Shown one piece after another: positions 55,443 to 64,000 of a DNA stretch of 64,000 bases. The position numbers and the translations under genes are program-made. The notes below the pieces were generated by a model. It was given only the letters and a program-made list of their open reading frames with translations. It searched no databases and had not been told where the DNA came from. Source of the DNA: Cocos nucifera. Its lineage: Eukaryota > Streptophyta > Magnoliopsida > Arecales > Arecaceae. The stretch's first letter is position 1. Each line of letters starts with the position of its first letter. The DNA is taken from positions 1 to 64,000 of the forward strand of contig QRFJ01001912.1 in the NCBI GenBank assembly GCA_006176705.1. Reading direction: 5' to 3'.

Positions 55443-57949
55443 AGGTATGTTGGAAATTATGTCCTAAAGTCAATCGTCAACTTATTGATGGTTGAGCTAT
55501 TTTGTAATTGTAATTGATTTATTAATTAATAAAAATATTTTGGTATCTTTTTCATCATAAGTTTACATCTTCTAATGAACTCCATTGTTGTGATGAAGTC
55601 CTTAGGACTATTTAATTTCGATAAAGAGAGGATTTATCGATTACTTCTTAAATTTGTTCACAACCAAATGATAGGCTGTTAATTAGGACAACAGCGTCTA
55701 TCGAGCATAGGTCGCTATATGCCATATAGATTGGTTGTCCTCTTAACCAAAAAGTGCAGAGACACTGGTATGTCATACAAGTGAGATGTATGGGTACATC
55801 ATCATTGAATATAACCAACTTCAGAGCATTCTGCCATCGATAATGTCTCTGATGGGATATAGGTATAAGTATCCCTTAGACTTAAGATCACCTCAGTGAT
55901 TTGCAAGCAACTCACTTTGCTTTGGTATCAGACTAACTGAATTTCTAATTCAGCAATGGAAGGCTTCTAGGCATAGTCAAATACTTGCAAAGTTGGAGTA
56001 CGATCAAGATGGAATTGGCCACTCTAAGAGTTGGAGAAGAATGTATCACTGTATTTTAATATAGCAAAATCTTGGCCAGGGTAATCCATCAGATGGATTT
56101 GATATTTTGAAATATAATGTGGATAACCTAATCAGAGTTGATAGTTGAACTCTGAGGTGTCCTACGAGCATTGTGGTTAAGGGCATGAATTATATGGAAA
56201 CTATATCTGGGTGGATTCTAAGGATGGTGTCTACACCTTTGACCTATCCAGCCATCGGGTATCATTGTTAGATGGTCATTTTGATTGGTACAAGAACTTA
56301 TTTCTATGCTACCAACCTAGGTTCGGACCTATGAGGTCACACAAATTAGAGCTTATGATCTGATCGAATGGTTGATCAATAATTAAGAATTGTTCTAGGG
56401 TTAAACAATCAATATGATTGATGTTTAACCTAGTACAAGTGTCGTAGGAGGATCGATTAGTAATTGGATTGCTAATTAGATTAATTTGATTAAGCCAATA
56501 GACTAAGATTATGTTTAGTTAAATATGATTTAATTAGATTTAATTTGTGCTTGATTGGATCAAGTCCAATTGGTTTATTAGATAAGCCAAGTGTAAGGAA
56601 GAACTAGTCCTAGTCTAACTAGGACTCGGATTAATCCAATTTTTTAATTTAATTAAAAAATAAATTAAAATTAAATCTAATTTAATATAATTTAATTAAG
56701 TCCTTAAATAGGTTAGGGTCTTATTTAATTGGGTTGGTTTAATCTTGATTTTATTTGGTTAAAAGATCTTGTTTGACCAAGTCAAAATAGAAGTCCTAGT
56801 GTGACTAAGACTCCCTATCACTTGCGCCACTTAATCCTCACACCCCATGCCCTTTTTATTTTGTTTCTTACATGAAAATTCTTCACTCCCATGGCTTCTC
56901 ATGCCCTCTTTCTCTCCTTTTCTCATAAGACAATTTGTTGGAAGACCAAGTCAAAAGAGGAGTTAGTTTTGCTTAGGATTCTATGAGATAGAATCCTTGT
57001 TGCCCAAAATACCTTTCCTTGTGTGCCACCCCCTCTTTTAATTAATTCTTCTCTTATTCCATAAAAATAATCTTCTTTTTTGTGCGTCCTCCCTTACTGG
57101 TCCATGCCAATAATTGTGGAGGAGGCACTCAAGAGTTGGACACCCCAACAACTTCCCATGTCTGGATATTTCTAGTCTAGGATTTTTATCTAACTTGGAC
57201 TCTTTTTTTTCTCTATCTATTGGATGAATTTTGTTCTATTTTTTTTCATGAAATATAGAGCTTTGGGAGAGGTTTGGAATGTGCAAAAATTAGAGGAAGA
57301 GGGTCCTTGGGCGTGGGGGTTCCATAGGCACCAAACTAGGTGTCTAGGTAAGAGAAAAGAGAAGAAGAAGAAGAGGATCTTCTTCTAGGGCCGTTTTATT
57401 TTCAATCTCTCCTCCTTTTTCTGAGTTTTTTCTGAGAGAGTCTTAGATCAGTAAACTCTCATCTTTCTTCTCATATTTTGGAGAGTCTAAATTTTGAAGA
57501 AGGAAGCATCAGATCGACCATCGAAGAAGGATCAGCACAGTACTAGCATGTTGTGCTGATTTCCTGCATTGGACTTCAGATTAGAGATCGTAGGCTCATG
57601 TGGATGACTCCTAGAGGCCGGACATGTGTGTGGATCATGACTTCATCCTCAAGCCTAGATCAATAAGTTAGAACATCTAACTTGCTCAAGTAATAGATTT
57701 GATCTATTAACTTCATACATGTATTTGATGTAGTGTAGATCTAGTTTGATTTGATTAACCTTTTACTTGCTTATTTGATTTTAATTTCATGATTTAATAT
57801 CATACCTTGATCATATAATAGATCTGAGATCTAAGTGTTTACATATTTATTTAAATAAATATTTAATTTATTTAAGTCTTTCATTGTAAGATCTTAAAAA
57901 AGTTTTCAAGATCTACCTGTAAAACCCTAGATCTGATTCCTTCAAGGTA
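55443..57949 (+). mobile_element. Solo LTR B5 with 5-bp target duplication
   Basis: A complete family-B LTR (55448-57944, 2497 bp) starting TGTTGGAAATTATGTCC and ending TTCCTTCA. It is flanked by AGGTA at 55443-55447 and at 57945-57949. Removing the LTR and one AGGTA restores the A4 RT frame at KDLGE. It contains the perfect form of the family-B hairpin at 56399-56430. No internal copia sequence is present, so it arose by recombination between the two LTRs of a full element. Confidence 0.96.
56399..56430. other. Conserved family-B LTR hairpin, B5 copy
   Basis: Arms GGTTAAAC/GTTTAACC plus inner ATCAAT/ATTGAT give a 14-bp stem broken by one unpaired A. It lies 951 bp into the LTR. Confidence 0.78.
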
Positions 57950-58811
57950 TCCTTTATATTAAAAATTAAGGTTTATAGGGATAGACCAAATAGAATGCTA
58001 GATCTTTCATAGAAGATGTATATAGAGGAGGTGCTGAAGAGGTTTAGCTTGGAAAACTCCAATAGGGGATTGGTGCCCTTCAGACGTGGCATTCATCTCT
58101 CCAAGAAGATGTGTCCCAACACACCTGAGGAGATTGAACACATGAGCAAGATTCCTTATGCTTCAGTAATAGAGAGCCTCATGTATGCCATGCTGTGTAC
58201 ACGATTAAATATTGCCCATACTATGAGTTTCACGAGTAGATATCAGTCAAATCCAAGTGAGGAGCACTGAAATTTTATGAAATATATCCTCAAGTACTTG
58301 AAAAGGACTAAGCATATATTTTTATTCTTTGGTAATGAAGAACTTCAGGTACAAGGGTATACAGGCTCTGACTTTATGTCTAATATAGATGATCAAAAGT
58401 CGACATCTGAAAGTTTATTTATATGTAATGGTGGTGCTGTGAGTTGAAAGAGTTCTAAGTAAATTATGATCATATATTGATGCATCAAAAGCTGTGAAGG
58501 AGGCATTCTGGTATAAGAAGTTTACTGTAGAGCTTGAAGTGATGCCATCGGATGCTGTCCCTCTATACTATGAATTAATGGTACCATAGCTAAGGAGTTG
58601 AGGTCTCATAAAAAATCAAAGCATATTGAGTGGTGATATCATCTTATCCAGATTACCTCGAGAAGGGATACATCGAGGTTAAGAGAGTCGACACCATAAA
58701 TAATGCGGTTGACCCACTGACGAAGCCATTAAACTAGTAGAAGATCGAAGCCCACCTTGAGAAGATGGGACTTAGATTTGTAGCCAATTGGTTTTAGGTC
58801 AAGTGGAAGTT

Positions 58812-61107
58812 TGTTAGATATGTGCCCTAGAAGCTTAATTGGCTGACACTTGTAATACACTTCTAGGAATAATTTTATAATTTTGATTTAAAATTAATAA
58901 AGGATTATTTTAGTCTATCACATTGTGTACATAGTGTCTGTGATACATCCTTTGAGTTAATGATAATGATAATTCATATTTTTAAAAGTTGAAAATTTAA
59001 GACATGAATTATCATAATTAATTCATAAACTGCTTCCAATCATAGGATCGTCACGAAGATGGTGATTGATCTAGAAGATCAGTATACGATTACTTTCATA
59101 GGATAAATAAGTCTTAAGTCTACGGTGTGAAGATATCAAAGTGAGAGTACAAATATCCATTAGAGAACAAAGGCATTGAGCGTGACCATCTCGAGCAGTC
59201 ATAAGGAAGTCTACCTTCTCATCAATGACTGAGGTCAAAATTGCAATGGTGTGTCTGGTTCTTAGACCTAAGGTGCATCAGCAGTTCATCTTAAGTGTGT
59301 TATAGTTTGACTGCACCATAACTTGGTCTCTTAGACATTCATAATCTTGAGGTGTATATTGGCCATAGCATGTTCATTGTAGGAATTGGTTCGCACCAAA
59401 ATAGGATCTATCAACCTCAATAGAAGAGGAGTGGTCCTATGATGATCATAAGATTGAGTCCTTAAGCCTATAGCCATGATAGTGTGATATAATGGAAAAG
59501 AGTTTTCTATTAGAATTTTACATCGGACTCGGATCGAATGATTCAATCATATGATAGGGTGTTGGGTTTGATGAGTTCACCTTAACCCTAATCTTATCGG
59601 GGCTCATGATAGAAGAACTTAATCACACAAGTAGCTACACCTAAAGATTTTTTTTTAGTTCTGATAGATTGCCACCATATACTGCAAGATGTCATTGGAG
59701 AATTTTAGGAGCAATTAGAATGATCAAATGATCAATTATTCTAATTATATGAATCAGAAAAGTTCTAATCCATCGAAAGATGTTTTGATAATGTTGATGA
59801 TAAAGATTGCGACATGTCTCATTACCATATGAAACTAAATCTAACTAGATCACACAAACAAAAGTTTAGATCTAGATGTCATCAATTGAGCTAACCAAGT
59901 TTGATTGATTTAGATTAGATCCAATTAGGTTCAAAAAAATCATACTAGCACACGATTGAGCCTAATATTCTCCTTCTATAGTCTTTTTAGTTCATCTTGG
60001 CTAAGCCAAATTGATTTGGGCTCATCCAGAAATCCTGTATGGCTTTATCCTAGTCTAACTAGATCTTGTCTAGGTCAGAAAAGTATTATCCAAATTCATC
60101 AGATAGGAACATGACATCACTTGCCAATTCCTATATTCGATAGGACAAGACCTACCAATTATTGTCACTATCGGGACATGAGATGACCCAATGCAGAAAA
60201 GAAAGGATAGGGGTGTGCACCCCCTAGATACTTTCTAGAGACATGTGCCCCTTAGTTTTCATGCACAAAAATGTGCACATGCCCCATGTTGGCATGTGCA
60301 CATGGGGAAAAAGGGAGAGAGTCCCATGAGAATGGGACTCTAGGATTTTTTATTAGATCAAACACCCTAGCGCAAAGGCCTTGTGCTTATCCTTTGTTGG
60401 TGCAATCTATGGAGGATTTTAGGGGACTCTAACCTGATTGGATCAGGTGACATCGCATGGCCAATCAAATTTATATCTGATTAAATCAACCAATATGATT
60501 GGTTGATGCTGTGTGGCACTGCATGGTGCAAGGAAGTCTAATTAAGACCTTCCTATGCATAGGGTTTGTGTGTGCACAAATTATCACACCGCAAGCTGCC
60601 GCTCCATCTATTGTTCCATGCCCTCTCATCCTCCTCTTCCTCTTCTCCATGCCCAAAAGTTGGAAACAAACAGTGAGAAAAATCCAAGGATATTGGCAAG
60701 AAGATCAAGTTGAATGTGACGGTGTTCAGGAGACGAAAGTGCTACCTTCAATAATTATTTTGAAGGCCCTATAGATTAGATCCAGAATTGATCTATGGTG
60801 ATCAAATTTAGAATAAGAAGTCCTCCAAAACCACCCAAGTGGACTCTAGTAGAGGCCAAGCGCATGCATGACTTGATACAGGACCTCAGGCTTCCGACAT
60901 ATCATCGATAAGATAACTAGTTTATCCAAATCAAGTACAAAAGTTATTTCTAATTTTATTTTAATTTAGCTTTTAATATCATATCACTAAGATCAGATCT
61001 GAGAACTCTTAAATCAAATTAAAATCCATAGAAAAAATTTTAAAATTTTTTCTATAAATCTGATCAGATCAAATCGATTCTATAATGGAAAAGCTAATTT
61101 TCCTTCA
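58812..61107 (+). repeat. Copia A4 3' LTR, type II (2296 bp)
   Basis: It starts TGTTAGATATGTGCCCTAG after the purine tract AAGTGGAAGTT and ends CTAATTTTCCTTCA. The mid section (60020-60900) matches the second half of the chimeric 5' LTR closely (TAGGGG-GTGCACCCCCTAG, TTGTGCTTATCCTTTGTTGG). The TATA position reads TAATTAA at 60539, a decayed form. Confidence 0.92.
60271..60303. other. U3 palindrome of A4 3' LTR
   Basis: A perfect 13-bp stem, ATGTGCACATGCC and GGCATGTGCACAT, with a 7-nt loop, 1459 bp into the LTR and 236 bp upstream of the TATA position. Confidence 0.78.
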
Positions 61108-63151
61108 CCTCCACATCCTCTCCCTTTCTTCTTGATCTTTCTTATGAAAATAATCTGAAAAGATGGAAGAGAAAAAGATCCAGAGGAAAGCCTAGAGAAG
61201 ACAATCTTCTCTTTCTTACCTTTGTCTCTTCAAGACATCAACAATTGATGTCTTAATAGACCCCCCACGCCCAACAAGTTTGAGCGTTGAACCTCCCATG
61301 CCCTTCTCTCCTCTCTCTCTAATTTTCATGAGTTTTTTAGAATTTTTTGATGCCTAATTCCTATCTTATAGAAGCTACCCACTTAATAGGAAGACTATGT
61401 CAAAACCTAGTCTTCCAAGGAGTCTTGGTAGCGTCCAACTCTTGGACACCACCCTCCTTGATTTTTGGTGTGAAGAACCAAAAACCAATGACCAAAGGAA
61501 GGAAAATATTCATGGAAATAAATCAGGAGAGGGGCACATGAAAATATTTTGGCGTGGGAAGAAACCAAATGAGAAAGGGAGGAGTTTTGGAATTCTAGGA
61601 TTCAATCAAGAGGAGTTTAAATCCAAACCACCTCCCAAATTAGATCAAGTCAAATTTCTTTCCAAAACAAACCAGAAGTGGGCATCGAAACCTTTCTTAA
61701 GATGTGGAAAATTCACATAAAGATCTAGAAATAAAAATATAATGGGTGTGGGATCTTTCTTAGGTGGTGCAAGGGTGAAGGGAAGAGTCCTAGTCTAACT
61801 AGGACTCTCCAATGTAGACTAGGTCAAACCCAACTTAAATCTCATTTAAGTTAGATTTGAGTCAACCTAATTAAAAGAAAATCCTAATCTAATTAGAAGC
61901 CTAATTAAATTAAATTTAATCAAATTTAAATCTAATTTTCTAATCAAATTAAAAATTAGGTGCACTCAAGTTCTAGTCTAACAAGAACCTGTTCTCCCTC
62001 GTAATTGGCTTATCCAATAAATCAATTAAACTTAATCTAATTAAGTCTAAACTAATTTTAATTAAATCTAATTCAATTAGACTTGATCTCAGCCTGATTG
62101 CACAATCAAATTAAGTTAATTAGCAATTTAATTACTAATCGATCCTCCTACAATACTTGCATTAGGTCAAACATCAATCATATTGATTGTTTGACCTTAG
62201 AATGATTCTCAATCGTCGATCAACCATCCAATCAGGTAATAATCTCTAATGTATGTGACTCCATGGTTCGAACCTAAGTTGGTAGCATAGGAGCCATTTT
62301 GTATACCAATCAAAATAATCATCTAGTAATGGTACCCGATGTCCAGATAGTTCGAATGTATGCAAAATAATATTCTTAGAATCCTAGCCTATGGTTACCA
62401 TATAATTTATTTCTTTGACCAATAATGATCAAGACAACTTCGAGTATGCTATCAATGCTCATACAAGTCATCCATATTGTATTTTAAAATTTCGTAAATC
62501 TCGTGACTCCTCACGAGGATTATCCAGGCCTTGGTTTTGCTAAATTAAAACACATCGAGACATTTACTTTCTCAAGTTAATCAAGAGTGGTCAATCTCAT
62601 CTTAACTCACACACTGACTCCACAAGTACTTGATTGTATCTAAAAATCTTTCAAACCTATATTAAAAATATAGGTAGTCTGGCACCAAAGTCAGTAAGTT
62701 GCTTGCAAGTCACCATGGTGATCTCAAGTTGGAGTGACACTTATATTCATCGGCCTTAACTAGCTACTCTTAATAGTAGAGTGCTACATTGATCACGTTC
62801 AATGTAGATGTACTCCTACATCTCACTTGGATGCCATACTAGTATCTCCATACCACTGGTTATGAGGACAACCAACGCATATGACATACAGCAACCTACA
62901 CTCAATAAGTTATCATCCTAGTTAATAACTTATCATTTGGTCATGAATAATTTAAGAACCATTTGATAGATTCTTCTTTATCGATTGATTATAGTTCTAA
63001 GGATTTCATCATAAGATAGGGGTTCATTTAAGGAAGATAGAACTTTTATGATGAATAAGCTAAATAACTATTATTATTTAATAATTCATATACTAATTAC
63101 AATCATCTATAACTTAGATGATTGACTTTAGCACACATTTTCTAGCATTCC
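61108..63151 (-). repeat. LTR B3, family-B-related LTR in reverse
   Basis: In reverse it begins TGCTAGAAAATGTGTGCTAA at 63151 (compare TGTTGGAAATTATGTCCTAA), carries the hairpin at 62165-62196, and follows the B layout to about 61108, where the A4 LTR end cuts it roughly 450-500 bp short of its 3' terminus. It is a subfamily distinct from B1/B5. The frames at 61347-61720 show no known protein. Confidence 0.85.
62165..62196. other. Conserved family-B LTR hairpin, covarying copy
   Basis: Arms GGTCAAAC/GTTTGACC with inner ATCAAT/ATTGAT. Relative to B1 and B5 one outer pair changed on both sides, keeping the stem. Confidence 0.78.
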
Positions 63152-63330
63152 ATATCAAGGCATACTTTTGAAGTATCATGCCATAGAACAATTTTGAAGT
63201 ATCGTGGCACACTTTTGAAGTATCGGAGCATGCTTGCTTTTGAAGTATATTGGCACTTTTGAAGTATCGTGGCATGCTTTTTAAGTATCGAAGCATGCTT
63301 GCTTTTGAAGTATATTGGCATGCTTTTTGT
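63152..63330. repeat. CTTTTGAAGTAT tandem array between two B-like LTRs
   Basis: About seven units of 19-26 bp sharing CTTTTGAAGTATCGTGGCAT or a variant, with a higher-order ~65-bp repeat marked by AGCATGCTTGCTTTTGAAG (two copies). The array fills the whole interval between the LTR start of B3 and the LTR end of B6. The minus-strand frame across it is a by-product of the repeats. Confidence 0.85.
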
Positions 63331-64000
63331 TGAAAAATATGTAGGATTTCATGCATACATTTCGAAACTTTTTCGAATTTACAAGCAGCGAAAGACATAG
63401 ATTAAATAATTTAATCTATAATATGCATGTGATCTGATCACTAATCCCTACATCCAGGATCTACAATATGCCATGATGCAAACATAAATCAAAAAATTAA
63501 AACATGAAAGATTGATATTGATCAAATCAATACCTAGATCTAGAACTATTCTAGAAATCCTAGATCATATCTAGGTTAGTAAAGAGATCTTATCTCTTAC
63601 CATTGCACGGGTCGAGAACACCGTGATTGCGTTGTTGTCTTTGTTGCATGGAGCAGCATATGCATCCAACCTCTACAAATAGTCCACATGAAGCAACAAT
63701 ACAAATCGGAGGTTCGTCGAACGAAGATCCACTCGAAGTACTAGCTTCTTGCGGATCCCTCTTAATGGTTAGTCAAAAAAATATTCTTTAGATCTCTTGG
63801 ACCCTCCATGAGATGAAAAATACAAGAAGAATTTAGGAAGAAATTCAACTCTTAGATCTTTCAAAAATTAGAAAATAAAAACTCAAGAAAATGCCCTAAG
63901 GGAATACAGATCTTCTCTTTTACGACATCAACCATTGATTTCCTAAAAGCATCTCTATGCTAGGACAAGAAGAGACCCTTTTCTTAATTATTTTCTCACA
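63331..64000 (-). repeat. LTR B6, family-B-related LTR in reverse, 3' part
   Basis: In reverse it ends GAAATCCTACATATTTTTCA at 63331, matching the B1 terminus layout (GAAATCCTAGATTTAGTTCC, then TTCA), and contains the GAAAAAGTTTCGAA block corresponding to GAAAAAGTTTCAAG in B1. The part near 63910-63940 (TCTTCTCTTT, GACATCAACCATTGAT) matches B3 near 61210-61245, so B3 and B6 belong to the same subfamily. It runs off the right edge. Confidence 0.75.

Larger units (their letters stand above)
53201..58795 (+). pseudogene. Copia A4 pol remnant, split by solo LTR B5
   Basis: The protease trace (53250) and a long open part at 53571-54056 (YLWHLRLGHIAEDRINKFEK, SLQGKITKLPFMGH, HTDVCSLFDVPTRGNY, DDLSRYGYVYLMRHKSEAF) carry the GAG-pre-integrase and integrase start. 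The integrase core follows with stops (SDRGGEYLS). RT at 54880-55447 has a damaged catalytic box, LYANVILLI in place of LYVDDILLI, so both active-site aspartates are gone. RT breaks off at MKDLGE within the target site of B5 and resumes at 57950. The rest of RT and RNase H runs to 58795 (KRFSLENSNRGLVPF, PYASVIESLMYAMLCTRL, PLTKPL). Confidence 0.9.
47526..61107 (+). mobile_element. Copia A4, plus strand, with nested solo LTR B5
   Basis: It has two LTRs, a primer-binding site, leader, gag and pol. Without B5 its internal region is about 5.63 kb, close to the 5.84 kb of A2. Flanks differ: CTTGT in A0 on the left, CCTCC in B3 on the right, and the two LTRs differ in structure. A4 therefore looks like a recombinant of two elements that had inserted at different sites. 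Confidence 0.88.

Noticed and set aside
63152..63330. The regularly spaced short repeats as a CRISPR-like array.
   Set aside because: Units are directly adjacent, variable, and without unique spacers; the context is plant LTR elements.
63114..63398. A Cys/Ser-containing minus-strand frame of 94 codons.
   Set aside because: It is built from the tandem array and LTR ends; no domain and no consistent period with codons.
1..64000. A host gene, rRNA, tRNA or a new defence or metabolic system.
   Set aside because: All recognisable protein traces belong to retrotransposons or a CACTA transposon, and all are broken; nothing else in either strand shows conserved coding structure.

Overview
The window is plant nuclear heterochromatin and holds no recognisable host gene. 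Essentially all readable sequence belongs to decayed, nested transposable elements: two Ty1/copia families (called A and B here) with unusually long LTRs of about 2.3 and 2.5 kb, a Tat/Retand-like Ty3/gypsy family, and one CACTA (En/Spm) DNA transposon. Every protein-coding trace is interrupted by stops or frameshifts. Copia priming from initiator-Met tRNA, Tat-type gypsy and a TNP2-type CACTA indicate a flowering plant. I lean towards a monocot such as a palm, but no host gene is present to confirm this.

Layout from left to right: 1-764 reverse copia-A LTR piece; 765-4667 gypsy-1 (minus), its 5' LTR ending at 4667; 4668-9087 copia B1 (plus; pol remnant and full 3' LTR); 9130-9937 gypsy-3 LTR and gag start (plus); 9938-14902 copia A1 (plus; pol remnant and full LTR); 14903-~18930 copia B2 (plus); ~18931-22206 gypsy-2 (plus; gag, protease, RT); 22207-27097 CACTA (minus; transposase remnant, GC-rich block, long inverted repeat, subterminal repeats, CACTA terminus); 27098-29046 reverse LTR B4.

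From 29047 to 61107 there is a deep nest. An old A-family LTR (A0) is split by element A3 (29376-47330), which contains the complete minus-strand element A2 (gap to 40875) and a 1000-N assembly gap at 29954-30953. The rest of A0 abuts element A4 (47526-61107), whose pol is split by a solo family-B LTR (B5, 55448-57944) with a perfect 5-bp target duplication. Then come a reverse B-like LTR (B3, 61108-63151), a 179-bp tandem array, and a second reverse B-like LTR (B6) that runs off the end.

No gene set works together here. The interest lies in how the elements are built and decay. The best observations are a palindrome in the U3 of each family-A LTR, kept at nearly the same place and distance from the TATA box while its arm sequence changes; a covarying hairpin in family-B LTRs, replaced in B2 by an array of short dyads; three A copies sharing an ATA codon at the expected gag start and a Tyr in the gag zinc knuckle; a chimeric LTR in A4; and a prediction that the 1000-N gap really holds about 3.1 kb.
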